DNA of 64,000 nt, taken from positions 1-64,000 of the forward strand of contig AFHY01000003.1 in assembly GCA_000213395.2 (NCBI GenBank), given 5' to 3'. The notes below the pieces were generated by a model, which saw only the letters and a list, made by a program, of their open reading frames with translations, searched no databases and was not told the DNA's origin. The DNA comes from a gamma proteobacterium SCGC AAA007-O20. GTDB taxonomy: Bacteria; Pseudomonadota; Gammaproteobacteria; PS1; Pseudothioglobaceae. Within the stretch, counting starts at the first letter, position 1; each line of letters opens with the position of its first letter. A program made the position numbers and the translations under genes. Shown here piece by piece: positions 1-8,876 of this stretch.

Positions 1-511
1 CATAAATACATGAGACTTGCGATTTAGCATCAGGCCTTAGCCAAGGAATAGAACCACTTAGCATTAGGTCTGCTTGTTGTCTAACAAGCTGATGAGCAAG
101 CATTATAGGAGCTGGCATTAATTCATCTGTTGAGTTTTCAGCATAACCAAACATCAGTCCTTGATCACCTGCACCTTGCTCATGGTTTTCACTCTCGGTA
201 ACACCCATAGAGATGTCTTGCGATTGTCTTCCTAGGAGGTTAGTTACTGAACAAGTACTTCCATTAAAACCATACTCTTCATTGTTATAACCAATCCCAA
301 GGATAGTTTTGCGAGCCACATCAACATAATCAATTTGAGCATTGGTAGTTATTTCACCAGCTAATACTACTTGGTTGTCTTTTACAAGTGTTTCAACAGC
401 TACTCGTGAATCTTTGTCTTGTTCAAGTGCAGCATCAAGAATCGCATCAGAAACTTGATCGCAAACTTTGTCTGGATGTCCGGCGGAAACGGATTCGGAA
501 GTAAATATCAT
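1..511 (-). CDS. metK: S-adenosylmethionine synthetase, N-terminal part only (runs off left edge)
   Basis: MetK makes SAM from methionine and ATP in the cytoplasm. The 170 visible codons start [19 protein letters not shown], the ATP-binding start of the family, and include the [12 protein letters not shown] motif and [15 protein letters not shown] near the edge. The E. coli enzyme has 384 residues, so the C-terminal half is missing here. The start at 511 follows GAGGA at a suitable distance; an ATG 5 bases upstream is out of frame and stops at once. Upstream on the same strand lie a terminator, a SAM-II-type riboswitch and a promoter, so expression should fall when SAM is high. The missing C-terminal half appears on the opposite strand at about 3659-4279, within a few bases of where this fragment would continue. 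The gene is therefore split by an inversion or an assembly chimera. Confidence 0.95.
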   Translation of the reverse strand, partial: MIFTSESVSAGHPDKVCDQVSDAILDAALEQDKDSRVAVETLVKDNQVVLAGEITTNAQIDYVDVARKTILGIGYNNEEYGFNGSTCSVTNLLGRQSQDISMGVTESENHEQGAGDQGLMFGYAENSTDELMPAPIMLAHQLVRQQADLMLSGSIPWLRPDAKSQVSCIY

Positions 512-530
512 GGCATAGTCCTCAAAATAA

Positions 531-555
531 AAAAACCCATCTAAAGTGGGTTTTT
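531..555 (-). terminator. Intrinsic terminator in the metK leader
   Basis: On the minus strand, AAAAACCCA (555-547) pairs with TGGGTTTTT (539-531) around a 7-base loop, and the 3' arm ends in a U run. It lies between the riboswitch aptamer and the metK start, which suggests the riboswitch acts by premature termination. I did not identify an antiterminator pairing with confidence. Confidence 0.8.
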
Positions 556-568
556 GTTTTGGAAAACA

Positions 569-631
569 CCAGCTTTAGCTTTTTCTTGCCACCTTTGGCG
601 ACAACGCTAGCAATCGGAACAAATCAGCGTA
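569..631 (-). ncRNA. SAM-II-type riboswitch (metK leader)
   Basis: Read on the minus strand, ACGCU (630-626) pairs with AGCGU (608-604). The loop reads GAUUUGUUCCGAUUGCU, very close to the SAM-II loop GAUUUAACCGUAUUGCA. The downstream GCUAAA (579-574) matches the conserved 3' strand that forms the SAM-II pseudoknot. The linker between them is longer than in classical SAM-II and holds a small hairpin (GCC-AAAGGU-GGC). A SAM-V variant shares this core and cannot be excluded. Position right after a strong promoter, ahead of a terminator and metK, supports the call. The match is by eye against remembered consensus. Confidence 0.75.
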
Positions 632-636
632 CAGTA

Positions 637-665
637 ATTATAGTCTGTAATTTTTTTAATGTAAA
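637..665 (-). promoter_or_regulatory. Sigma-70 promoter for metK
   Basis: On the minus strand, -35 TTTACA (665-660) and -10 TATAAT (642-637) are separated by 17 bp. Transcription would start near 630, exactly at the first base pair of the riboswitch aptamer. Confidence 0.75.
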
Positions 666-667
666 GC

Positions 668-1333
668 TTAATCCAAACTGGTCTTTAGGGCTATAGCACT
701 TACAAAAGGGGATGTCATTAAACTGATTAGCAGTATGCTTGCTAAAAAATAGAGTTGTGCATTAATCGGAAGATTAAATTGGGATTGTGATACAGCACTT
801 GTGGCAAAAATTAAAATAGGGATATAAAGGGGTAGTATCAATAAGGATAACAACATCCCCGAGTTTTTAATGCCAACAATCAGTGATGCTCCTATAGCCC
901 CTATTAGGCTTAAACTCGGTGTAGCTAATAACAGCGTCAGCACTAAAACATAGATACTCTTAGCTTCTAAGAAAAGTGTCATTCCAAGTAAGGGCGACAG
1001 TAAGATGATAGGTAGACCGGTTAGTAGCCAATGAGCAATTGTTTTAGCTAACAATATAAGAGGAAGTGAATGGTGTGAGATAACCATCTGTTCAAGAACA
1101 CCATTGTCATAATCATAATGAAAGAACGCATTAAGTGAGAGTAACACTGAAAGCATACAAGTTACCCAAACAATTCCAGGTGCAATGTTTGATAAAGTGT
1201 GTGATTCTGGACTAATTGCTAAAGGAAACAAAGAAATAGCAATAACAAAGAACAGTAAAGGGTTAAGAAAACTAGATGGGTTGCGTAGTGACATCTTTAA
1301 GTCTCTCGTAAGTGTTTTAGTGAAGATGTTCAC
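668..1333 (-). CDS. ccmB: Heme exporter permease CcmB
   Basis: CcmB is the inner-membrane subunit of the CcmAB transporter of system I cytochrome c maturation. The protein is almost entirely hydrophobic with about six membrane segments and the N-terminal SLRNPSSFLNPLLFFVI stretch typical of CcmB. I chose the GTG at 1333, which overlaps the ccmA stop by 4 bp (GTGA), follows an AAGGA sequence and gives 221 residues, the usual family length. ATG starts at 1366 or 1390 would run deep into ccmA. ccmA is immediately upstream; ccmC and later ccm genes are not in the window. If the metK segment were restored, ccmAB would run into metK on the same strand. Confidence 0.9.
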   Translation of the reverse strand: MNIFTKTLTRDLKMSLRNPSSFLNPLLFFVIAISLFPLAISPESHTLSNIAPGIVWVTCMLSVLLSLNAFFHYDYDNGVLEQMVISHHSLPLILLAKTIAHWLLTGLPIILLSPLLGMTLFLEAKSIYVLVLTLLLATPSLSLIGAIGASLIVGIKNSGMLLSLLILPLYIPILIFATSAVSQSQFNLPINAQLYFLASILLISLMTSPFVSAIALKTSLD

Positions 1334-1932
1334 AGGGTAAGAGTCCTTAGACTGGGTAAGTTGCATTTTTGATGAGTTGTGAGGACACAAATTCCGCCAT
1401 TATCGCAGTGTTTAGTGATTTGAGTTTCAATCACATTAATGCCATCAGAGTCAAGAGCAGTGAAAGGTTCATCTAGAAGCCAAACTTTAGATTGAGTAAT
1501 AAAAAGAGCTGACAAAACAACCCTTCTTTTTTGACCAGCAGAAAGGTTTGCAGCATATTCATTCTCGAAATTTTTTAAGCCAACATTTGTAAGTGCATCA
1601 TTAAGCGACTGATTAGAGCTACTAATACTGAGCTGAGTAAGGTAATCAAGATTTTCTTTACAATGTAACTCGGGACTTAATGCTGGGAGATGACCTAGAT
1701 AAAATATATCAGACTGGTAATCGTAGGATCCAGCCTTATTATTATTAATGGATAATCTGCCAGATTCTGCTGAGTTGAGTCCAGCAAGTATTTTTAGTAA
1801 TGACGTTTTACCAGAACCATTAGCTCCAGAAATTTTTAGTATTTCTCCCGAATTTAGTTCAAACGAGAGATTGCTAAAGAGTTCGTTATACCCTCTTTGA
1901 CAACTTAAATCACTAACGATTAATTTAGACAT
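1330..1932 (-). CDS. ccmA: Heme exporter ATP-binding protein CcmA
   Basis: ATPase subunit of the CcmAB cytochrome c maturation transporter, acting on the cytoplasmic face of the membrane. Visible motifs are Walker A GANGSGKTS near residue 37, the signature LSAGQKRR near 130 and Walker B VWLLDEPF near 150, in 200 residues, the usual CcmA length. It is translationally coupled to ccmB by a 4-bp overlap. The order ccmA-ccmB is standard, but no ccmC follows. Confidence 0.93.
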   Translation of the reverse strand: MSKLIVSDLSCQRGYNELFSNLSFELNSGEILKISGANGSGKTSLLKILAGLNSAESGRLSINNNKAGSYDYQSDIFYLGHLPALSPELHCKENLDYLTQLSISSSNQSLNDALTNVGLKNFENEYAANLSAGQKRRVVLSALFITQSKVWLLDEPFTALDSDGINVIETQITKHCDNGGICVLTTHQKCNLPSLRTLTL

Positions 1933-2021
1933 GATATCATTTTAGTAGATTAGTCTCTCGAAGGCGAAAAAACGTAATGAGCATTAGAAAAGTTACAGAA
2001 AGTTGTTTTTGTAACTTTTGA

Positions 2022-2432
2022 TTATTGATTGTTAGTTAAGCCAGATAGTTCACTCTTATCAATTTCAGTTAGAGCATCTCCATCAAAAATTAACCTTAAA
2101 CGATAATGGATTACTTGATCACCATTGAGAGTTGAATGATGGATATAATCCCATTGATATTGATGAAAGGGGTCCATAATACTTGGCGACCCAATTAAGT
2201 TCATTACGGCACTTTTAGACATCCCCAATTGAAGCTTTTCAACAGCTTCAATTTCGAGAACAGAGCCTTGCATAATGCTAGGTTTGTAGACATCAATTGA
2301 AGGCATTGAAAAATCAAGCCAGCTTGGCATTGAAAACTTTGGTAACTTAGGTGTTTCAGGAGATTTTAGTAGTGAGTTTGAGCAGCCACTTAAAGTCGTA
2401 AAGGCAAGCACAATCAAAGTTAGTCTTTTCAT
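2022..2432 (-). CDS. bamE: Outer membrane assembly lipoprotein BamE (SmpA)
   Basis: Small lipoprotein of the beta-barrel assembly complex in the outer membrane. The N-terminus has a lipoprotein signal with lipobox LSGC (Cys near residue 17). The C-terminal half carries the BamE fold: the LQLGMSKSAVMNLIGSP motif and a later DYIHHS/RLRLIFDGDALTEID segment. A proline-rich stretch between lipobox and domain is longer than in E. coli. It is divergent from fur, the common gammaproteobacterial arrangement, which supports the call. Confidence 0.9.
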   Translation of the reverse strand: MKRLTLIVLAFTTLSGCSNSLLKSPETPKLPKFSMPSWLDFSMPSIDVYKPSIMQGSVLEIEAVEKLQLGMSKSAVMNLIGSPSIMDPFHQYQWDYIHHSTLNGDQVIHYRLRLIFDGDALTEIDKSELSGLTNNQ

Positions 2433-2484
2433 CTTTCTTTAAACGATTAAAATATTGATAGGATTTTACCTTAAGGATTTTTGA

Positions 2485-2901
2485 ATGGATGCTGAAGATT
2501 TAAAAAGTGCTGGTCTGAAAGTTACTTTACCGAGATTAAAGATTTTAGAGGTGTTAGAGAGATCATCTAATCATCATTTGAGTGCTGAGGATATCTATCG
2601 AGCGCTGATGGAACAACACGAAGAAGTTGGAGTGGCAACAATTTATCGAGTTTTAACTCAATTTGAAGAATCAGGAATTGTTAATAAGTTAAATTTTGAA
2701 AATAATCAGGCCGTTTATGAGCTCTCTAATGTTGAACACCATGATCACTTAGTTTGTGTTAAATGTAATGCAATCATTGAATTTCAAGATGATGTAATTG
2801 AGCAGCATCAATTACAAATAGCAAACAAACACGGTTTTCAACTTACAGATCATTCACTTTATCTTTATGGGCTTTGTAAGACCTGTAAAGAGTCTCTCTA
2901 G
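2485..2901 (+). CDS. fur: Ferric uptake regulator Fur
   Basis: Iron-responsive repressor, 138 residues. The sequence follows E. coli Fur closely: [19 protein letters not shown] at the start of the winged helix, [16 protein letters not shown] in the recognition region, the metal-binding HHDHLVC segment and [10 protein letters not shown], and NHSLYLYG-type C-terminal motif [12 protein letters not shown]. It is divergent from bamE. A zinc-transporter permease follows 16 bases downstream, which could hint at Zur, but the sequence is typical Fur. Confidence 0.92.
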   Translation: MDAEDLKSAGLKVTLPRLKILEVLERSSNHHLSAEDIYRALMEQHEEVGVATIYRVLTQFEESGIVNKLNFENNQAVYELSNVEHHDHLVCVKCNAIIEFQDDVIEQHQLQIANKHGFQLTDHSLYLYGLCKTCKESL

Positions 2902-2917
2902 AGACTATTTAATAGAT

Positions 2918-4279
2918 ATGGAAGATTTTATTCTTAGAGCGTTAGTCGCCTCTCTAGGAGTGTCGGTAATTGCAGGTTCTCTTGGATGTTTTGTAATATG
3001 GAAACGTCTATCGTATTTTTCTGATTCGATTTCTCATAGCGCCTTATTGGGTGTTGCATTAGGTTTGTCGACGGGTCTTGGCATAAATTTTGGTCTAGTT
3101 ATTGTTGGTGCACTTTTTGCAACTCTTATTGTTGTATTACAGCAAAAAGGTTTTTGGTCAAATGATGCTATTTTAGGAATTTTCTCTCATATTTCACTCT
3201 CAGTTGGTATTGTCGTTTTGGCTTTTGTTGGTGATCGAAATATTGATTACTTCGCTTATCTTTTTGGTGATATTCTTTCGATTAACAGTCAGGATATTTA
3301 TTGGATTTTTTCAGTGATGGCTATGGTAGTAGCGATTTTGGTAATGCATTGGAGAAGGTTATTGCTATTAACTTTGAATGAGGAATTAGCAAGAGCGGAA
3401 GGCCTTAACAAAGTGACCTATGAATTGCTATTTATGTTTTTAATTGCACTAGCAGTTTCTGTATCGGTACAAATTGTTGGTGTGCTTTTGATTACATCAT
3501 TACTCATAATTCCTCCAGCTATTGCACGTGTTTATGCAAGATCCCCTCTTTTCATGATTTTTAGTTCTATCGTTGTTTCTGTTGTGTCGGTTCTATTGGG
3601 GCTTTTCAGCTCGATTCAGTTTGATATAGCAACAGGTCCAGCTATTGTAATTACTTTAGGTAATCAAATTGTAGGTATTGATGCAGTAGTGCTTTCAACT
3701 CAACACGATGGTGACATATCTCTTGATCAACTTAGAGAAGCAGTACGAGAAGAAATCATTAAACCAATACTTCCAGAAAAATGGTTAACAAACGGAACAC
3801 AGTATCACATCAATCCGACTGGAAATTTCGAAATCGGTGGCCCGGTTGGAGATGCTGGACTAACAGGTAGAAAAATTATTGTTGATACCTATGGAGGTAT
3901 GGCTAGACATGGTGGAGGTGCTTTTTCTGGAAAAGATCCTTCTAAGGTAGATAGGAGTGCAGCTTATGCTACTCGTTATGTAGCAAAAAATATCGTTGCA
4001 GCTGGCCTTGCTGAACGTTGTGAGATTCAAGTTTCTTATGCAATCGGTGTTGCAGAGCCAACCAGTATCAGCGTTGATACCTTTGGTACTGGAAAGATTT
4101 CAAACCAAGAAATAGTTCAATTAATAAGAGAACATTTCGATTTACGCCCCAAGGGTTTAATTGATATGCTCGATTTAAAAAGACCGATCTACCAACAAAC
4201 CGCTAGTTATGGTCATTTTGGCAGAACTGAAAACTCAATTAGCTGGGAAAAAACTGATCGGGCTCACCTACTAAAATAA
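2918..4279 (+). CDS. Chimeric ORF: 3'-truncated ZnuB permease fused in frame to C-terminal half of MetK
   Basis: From the ATG at 2918 the first roughly 245 residues are a ZnuB-type permease of an ABC zinc/manganese importer ([31 protein letters not shown], about eight membrane segments). It stops near GPAIVITLG, about 15-20 residues short of a normal ZnuB end. From about 3659 the same frame reads as Met[51 protein letters not shown] and the [12 protein letters not shown]-terminus. A membrane permease carrying half of a soluble SAM synthetase makes no functional sense. The MetK part resumes just where the fragment at 1-511 leaves off. I read it as a rearrangement or chimera junction, not a real bifunctional protein. 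The SAH riboswitch and ahcY follow. Confidence 0.9.
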   Translation: MEDFILRALVASLGVSVIAGSLGCFVIWKRLSYFSDSISHSALLGVALGLSTGLGINFGLVIVGALFATLIVVLQQKGFWSNDAILGIFSHISLSVGIVVLAFVGDRNIDYFAYLFGDILSINSQDIYWIFSVMAMVVAILVMHWRRLLLLTLNEELARAEGLNKVTYELLFMFLIALAVSVSVQIVGVLLITSLLIIPPAIARVYARSPLFMIFSSIVVSVVSVLLGLFSSIQFDIATGPAIVITLGNQIVGIDAVVLSTQHDGDISLDQLREAVREEIIKPILPEKWLTNGTQYHINPTGNFEIGGPVGDAGLTGRKIIVDTYGGMARHGGGAFSGKDPSKVDRSAAYATRYVAKNIVAAGLAERCEIQVSYAIGVAEPTSISVDTFGTGKISNQEIVQLIREHFDLRPKGLIDMLDLKRPIYQQTASYGHFGRTENSISWEKTDRAHLLK

Positions 4280-4298
4280 TTTTTTTCTGTTTGATTTT

Positions 4299-4306
4299 GG
4301 TATAAT
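4299..4306 (+). promoter_or_regulatory. Extended -10 promoter for ahcY
   Basis: TGGTATAAT (TG at 4298-4299, TATAAT at 4301-4306) is an extended -10 element. No good -35 is seen 17 bp upstream. The start would be near 4313, the first bases of the SAH riboswitch. Confidence 0.6.
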
Positions 4307-4312
4307 AGATTC

Positions 4313-4373
4313 TGCCAAGGGGCGTTGCATTGGGGTTTTCTTCCCAACAGGCTTGGCATTCATAACGACGCTC
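4313..4373 (+). ncRNA. SAH riboswitch (ahcY leader)
   Basis: GCCAAG (4314-4319) pairs with CTTGGC (4352-4357) as P1. TTGGG (4330-4334) pairs with CCCAA (4343-4347) as the inner hairpin. GGGCG (about 4319-4323) can pair with CGCTC (4368-4372) as the pseudoknot/P4. The order 'AAGGGGCGTTGCA ... AGGCTTGGC ... AACGACGCTC' reproduces the conserved SAH aptamer core. SAH riboswitches switch on SAH hydrolase genes, and ahcY begins 27 bases later. Confidence 0.88.
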
Positions 4374-4399
4374 ATTTTTTTCAATTTAAAGGAAATAAA

Positions 4400-5785
4400 A
4401 TGAGCGATTCAATAATTGATTATAACGACTATAAAGTTGCTGATATGAATTTGGCTGACTTTGGTCGTAAAGAGATTGAGTTAGCAGAGGCTGAAATGCC
4501 AGCTTTGATGACACTTAGAGCTAAGTACAACAATTCAAAACCCCTAGAAGGCGCTAAAATTATGGGTTGCATTCATATGACTATCCAAACGGCGGTCCTT
4601 ATGGAGACTTTGGTTGATCTTGGCGCTGAAATTCGCTGGTCATCTTGTAATATTTTTTCTACACAAGACCACGCAGCATCCGCTATGGCAGCGAATAATA
4701 TTCCTGTTTTTGCTTGGAAAGGAGAAACAGAAGAAGAGTTTTTATGGTGCATTGAACAAACGATTCTTCATAATGGTAAGCCATGGAATGCCAATATGAT
4801 TCTTGACGATGGTGGTGACTTGACGAAAATGGTCCATGAAAAGTATCCAGAAATACTTGATAATATTCATGGAATCAGTGAGGAAACCACAACCGGTGTT
4901 CACCGATTATTAGAAATGATTGAAAGTGGTGAGCTAAAAGTTCCAGCAATCAATGTTAATGATGCAGTTACTAAATCAAAAAATGACAACAAGTATGGAT
5001 GTCGTCACTCACTAAATGACGCTATAAAGCGTGGTACAGATATGTTAATGTCGGGCAAGAAGGCACTACTTATTGGCTATGGTGATGTTGGAAAAGGCTC
5101 AGCTCAATCACTTCGTCAAGAAGGAATGATTGTTAAGATTAGTGAAATCGACCCTATATGTGCTATGCAGGCCTGTATGGATGGTTTTGAAGTGATCTCT
5201 CCTTATAAGAACGGCATAAACACAGGTTCAATGGACTGTATTAATAAAGAATTGTTAAGTACTACTGATTTAATTGTCACAACTACTGGTAACACTAATG
5301 TTTGTGATTCATCCATGCTTAATAGTCTTAAAGCAGGTTCAGTAGTGTGTAATATCGGTCACTTCGATAATGAAATTGATACACAATATATGCGTGATAA
5401 TTGGCAGTGGGATGAGGTTAAGCCTCAAGTTCATCGTATCTATAGATCGGAAAATAAGAAAGATTATTTAATCCTTCTTTCTGAAGGTCGCCTAGTAAAT
5501 TTAGGCAATGCTACAGGTCACCCTTCTAGAATTATGGATGGTTCTTTTGCTAACCAGGTATTGGCTCAAATGCATCTTTTTGATAAAAAATTTGCTGACT
5601 TACCTAAAGAAAAAAAACCAGCTAATATTACGGTTGAATTGCTTCCTAAAAAGCTTGATGAAGAGGTGGCTGCTGGAATGGTTGGTGGATTTGGAGGTGT
5701 GCTAACGGTGATGACTGATGCTCAAGCAGAATACATTCATACACCTAAAGATGGTCCATTCAAACCAGAAACTTACAAATATTAA
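4400..5785 (+). CDS. ahcY: S-adenosylhomocysteine hydrolase
   Basis: NAD-dependent cytoplasmic enzyme that splits SAH into adenosine and homocysteine, removing the inhibitory product of methyltransferases. Visible motifs: [21 protein letters not shown] near residue 130, [16 protein letters not shown] with the NAD-contact Lys/Asp, the Rossmann [10 protein letters not shown], and the C-terminal PFKPETYKY end. The start at 4400 follows AAAGGA and gives 461 residues, a usual length; reading further upstream would translate the riboswitch. It was probably once downstream of an intact metK. Confidence 0.97.
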   Translation: MSDSIIDYNDYKVADMNLADFGRKEIELAEAEMPALMTLRAKYNNSKPLEGAKIMGCIHMTIQTAVLMETLVDLGAEIRWSSCNIFSTQDHAASAMAANNIPVFAWKGETEEEFLWCIEQTILHNGKPWNANMILDDGGDLTKMVHEKYPEILDNIHGISEETTTGVHRLLEMIESGELKVPAINVNDAVTKSKNDNKYGCRHSLNDAIKRGTDMLMSGKKALLIGYGDVGKGSAQSLRQEGMIVKISEIDPICAMQACMDGFEVISPYKNGINTGSMDCINKELLSTTDLIVTTTGNTNVCDSSMLNSLKAGSVVCNIGHFDNEIDTQYMRDNWQWDEVKPQVHRIYRSENKKDYLILLSEGRLVNLGNATGHPSRIMDGSFANQVLAQMHLFDKKFADLPKEKKPANITVELLPKKLDEEVAAGMVGGFGGVLTVMTDAQAEYIHTPKDGPFKPETYKY

Positions 5786-5811
5786 GTCCTGTTTAGTTCG
5801 ATAAAAATTAA

Positions 5812-6858
5812 TTAATCCTGATTAAGTCCAATTTCTATCGTAACCGATTGCACTTGAGGGTATTTTTGTTGAAGTTGGTTTGTTAAATTTTCTATGATAT
5901 GATCAATTCGGCGTACTGTTGCATATACGGCGGACTTTTCATCACGCATATCATCGTTTTCAGAAATTTGTATTTTTTCTTGTTCGATATCAAATTTAAT
6001 ATTGTCTATTAATGCCTCCTCTTTAACTTCTACTTCGGCAACAAGTACTATGTTATTTTCATCCATCACAATTGACTTTACGTCATGACATAGCTCAACC
6101 TCGTTATGTTCACTACATATTTTTGTGAAGTAATTTTCTATCTCTAGGTGACGAATGTCAGACAAATAAATCATATTTACCCGACCCAAAAAAACTGCTG
6201 CAATACCAAGTAATATTGCGATCAAGGAAGAGAACAAAATATCCCACACAGGATTTCCAGTGAGATAAGAAAGGGAAATACCCATGATTGCTAAAAAGAT
6301 TCCAATCATAGCAATGCTATCCTCTAGAATCATGGCAACCAGTGTCGGATCTTTAGCCTCAGATATATATTGAAAAACAGTTGTCTCAATATCCTTGGTT
6401 CTATGTTGATATTCTCGCATTGCAACTCGCCAGGCATTGCCCTCAATCAAGAAAGAAACAACTAACACTATGAACATCAATGTAATTCCAGAAATATTGA
6501 AATTTAAAATACTTATACTGACTGCTTCAGTTGCGTGTTGCCCCATCTTTAAGTAAGAGTGATAGGCATGATATAAACCTAAACCAGAGCCAATTGAAAA
6601 CAGACCAATTGCTGACCACAAGTTCCAAATAAATTTCTTTTGATGGTGACCAAATGCATAGTCTTCATCAGGCTCCTTTTCACTAGCTATCAATCCAAAC
6701 AACAAAAAGAGCTGGTTGAGCGTATCCATCAACGAATGGATTGCCTCGTTCATCATTGATGCAGATGTTGCAACTAATGCAGAAATAAATTTAAGGACCG
6801 TTACTATTGCGTTGCTGACTATACCTACGACAACAATTTTTTTACTACCAGATGACAT
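5812..6858 (-). CDS. Cation diffusion facilitator family transporter
   Basis: Inner-membrane proton-coupled efflux of a divalent cation, probably Zn(II), Fe(II) or Mn(II). About six membrane segments are visible. The first metal-site helix reads MNEAIHSLMDTLNQ and the second LEDSIAMIG. YAFGHHQKKFIWNLWSA after the second membrane segment is typical of the branch resembling human ZnT9. A cytoplasmic C-terminal domain with a KSAVYATVRRIDHI segment follows. It converges with ahcY and stands alone. The metal specificity cannot be read from the sequence. Confidence 0.85.
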   Translation of the reverse strand: MSSGSKKIVVVGIVSNAIVTVLKFISALVATSASMMNEAIHSLMDTLNQLFLLFGLIASEKEPDEDYAFGHHQKKFIWNLWSAIGLFSIGSGLGLYHAYHSYLKMGQHATEAVSISILNFNISGITLMFIVLVVSFLIEGNAWRVAMREYQHRTKDIETTVFQYISEAKDPTLVAMILEDSIAMIGIFLAIMGISLSYLTGNPVWDILFSSLIAILLGIAAVFLGRVNMIYLSDIRHLEIENYFTKICSEHNEVELCHDVKSIVMDENNIVLVAEVEVKEEALIDNIKFDIEQEKIQISENDDMRDEKSAVYATVRRIDHIIENLTNQLQQKYPQVQSVTIEIGLNQD

Positions 6859-7004
6859 TTAATCCTCAACAAGATTTGGTTAAAATAACTACTGAACTCA
6901 TTATATTCGATATTTATACTTTATTTTTCGCACAATCAAGTTTGTATAAGGGAAACCACCATTTGGCTATAATTAATCACTACATTGGTGAAAATTATTA
7001 ATAT

Positions 7005-8792
7005 ATGAGTGATCAATCGATTGTTTTTTTGCTGATTTCAGCTACCTTAGTATTATTTATTTGGGGTAGAGTTCGCTACGATTTGGTAGCCTTCATGGCA
7101 CTCATTGCTGGTACGCTTGTTGGTGTTATACCAACCCATGGCGTTTTTGCCGGCTTTGGTCATCCTGCCGTTGTAATTATTGCTCTTGTGTTAATCATTA
7201 GTAGAGGCTTGGTTCGATCAGGATCAGTTGAGTTAATTAGTTCTAATCTTTCTAATTTCACAAGCGGCGTTAAGACACATATTGCATTAATGGGTACTAT
7301 TTCTGCAACTCTCTCCAGTATCATAAACAACGTAGCTGCCTTAGCTATATTAATGCCAGCGGACACTCAGCTTAATCAAAAAGCCAAACGCAAACCTTCC
7401 ACAACTCTAATGGCACTTGCCTTTACCTCAATTTTAGGTGGCATGGTTACGATGATAGGTACTGCCTCAAATGTTGTAATAGCAACCTACAGAGAAGATG
7501 TTCTCGGTTCCCCTTATTCGATGTTTGACTTTACTCCAGTTGGTTTGATTGTCGCTATTTCTGGGGTACTTTTTATTGCTCTGTTCGGCTGGCGATTAAT
7601 GCCTCAAATCAAAGATTCAGACCTTAAAGATGGTAATGAAGAAATGCGACAGTATGTCTCTAATGTACTGGTTACAGAGGAATCTCCAATCGTCAGCAAA
7701 TATTTATCGTCTTTAGATGATGTTTGTGAAGGCGTTGATGTGTCAATTTTAGGGATTATTAGAAACGATGAGCGTCTAGAAGGTGAAGGATTTATCCGTA
7801 ATTTCATTATTCATGCTAACGACCTGCTCATTCTCGAAGGCTCTGTTCAGGGTATTGATGAATTTATGAAACAAACAAAAACTCACTATATCAGTGATTC
7901 TGAATCAGACTTTGAATTTAAACATACCTCACTAATCGAAGCTGTTGCTCCGCCATTTTCACGCTCGATCGGAAGAACCGCAACCCAATTAAGCCTACTC
8001 AAATTAAGACAGATATCTCTTTTGGGTATCTCTCGTGCCGGAAGATCCATTATTCATCACGTAAGAAACACCAAAATCCAACCAGGGGATGTTTTACTTC
8101 TTCACGGTAACAGTTCTCACCTAGAAAGTGCTGTGAAATGGATGGAATGTCTTACCTTAGAGAGGCGCGATTTGCAAATTCCACAGCGAAAAAAAGCTTC
8201 ACTAGCGATCTCTTCTTTCTTGATTGCAATTATCGCTTCGAGTCTCGGATATATAGACCTAACTATTGCACTGTCATTGGTTGTTATTTTCTATATCACA
8301 GCTAATGTTATTCCGAAAATTGATATCTACCGCTCAATACATTGGCCGGTAATTGTTCTTTTAGGCTCGATGATACCTATTGGTCAGGCATTACAAAGCA
8401 GTGGTGGCGCAGAGACAATCTCGAATATCCTTATTAATATGTCCTATGGTGCCTCACCAGTAACGATTCTTACCTCTATGCTCATCATTACGATGCTCCT
8501 TAGCGCTGTCCTTAACAACGTTGCAACCGTCCTAGTGGCAGCTCCTATCAGTGTCGAAATAGCCAAAACTTTGGCCGTTAATCCTGATACCTTTTTGATG
8601 GCAGTTGCGATTGGTGCATCATGTGCTTTCTTGACTCCTATTGGACACCAAAACAATACCTTGGTGATGGGTCCAGGAGGCTATCGATTTGGTGATTACT
8701 GGAAGCTTGGTCTACCTCTCGAGATTGTAATTACCGTTGTCAGTATTCCAACACTACTTTATTTTTGGCCACTAAATTCACTACCTATTTGA
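7005..8792 (+). CDS. SLC13-family permease with central TrkA-C (RCK_C) domains
   Basis: Membrane permease of the ion transporter superfamily, 595 residues. An N-terminal membrane half includes SSIINNVAALAILMPA. A cytoplasmic insert at about 205-390 has two TrkA-C-like repeats (ANDLLILEGS and PGDVLLLHGNSS). A second membrane half has VLNNVATVLVAAPI and SCAFLTPIGHQNN. The repeated NNxA helical hairpins are the anion/sodium-binding signature of this family. Characterised relatives move sulfate, dicarboxylates or other anions. The substrate is not readable, and the gene is single. Confidence 0.85.
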   Translation: MSDQSIVFLLISATLVLFIWGRVRYDLVAFMALIAGTLVGVIPTHGVFAGFGHPAVVIIALVLIISRGLVRSGSVELISSNLSNFTSGVKTHIALMGTISATLSSIINNVAALAILMPADTQLNQKAKRKPSTTLMALAFTSILGGMVTMIGTASNVVIATYREDVLGSPYSMFDFTPVGLIVAISGVLFIALFGWRLMPQIKDSDLKDGNEEMRQYVSNVLVTEESPIVSKYLSSLDDVCEGVDVSILGIIRNDERLEGEGFIRNFIIHANDLLILEGSVQGIDEFMKQTKTHYISDSESDFEFKHTSLIEAVAPPFSRSIGRTATQLSLLKLRQISLLGISRAGRSIIHHVRNTKIQPGDVLLLHGNSSHLESAVKWMECLTLERRDLQIPQRKKASLAISSFLIAIIASSLGYIDLTIALSLVVIFYITANVIPKIDIYRSIHWPVIVLLGSMIPIGQALQSSGGAETISNILINMSYGASPVTILTSMLIITMLLSAVLNNVATVLVAAPISVEIAKTLAVNPDTFLMAVAIGASCAFLTPIGHQNNTLVMGPGGYRFGDYWKLGLPLEIVITVVSIPTLLYFWPLNSLPI

Positions 8793-8876
8793 TTTCTTAA
8801 ATATACAAATGTTTTTAAAAGACTCAACTAGAGTTAGTGGTGAGGTAAAATTTTTGTTATTTTTTGATCAATTTTA

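Noticed and set aside
1334-1390. ATG starts for ccmB at 1366 or 1390
   Set aside because: They overlap far into ccmA. The GTG at 1333 gives a GTGA coupling and the exact family length.
2485-2901. Fur gene as Zur because a znuB-type gene follows
   Set aside because: The sequence follows canonical Fur along its length and lies in the standard bamE/fur arrangement; the znuB neighbour lies at a rearranged junction.
2918-4279. A genuine bifunctional zinc permease-SAM synthetase protein
   Set aside because: Both parts are truncated at the junction, the MetK part lacks its ATP-binding half, and the missing half sits on the opposite strand nearby. A rearrangement or chimera explains it better.
4325-4399. 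An upstream ATG extending ahcY by 25 residues
   Set aside because: It would translate the SAH riboswitch. The ATG at 4400 has a ribosome binding site and gives the normal AhcY N-terminus.
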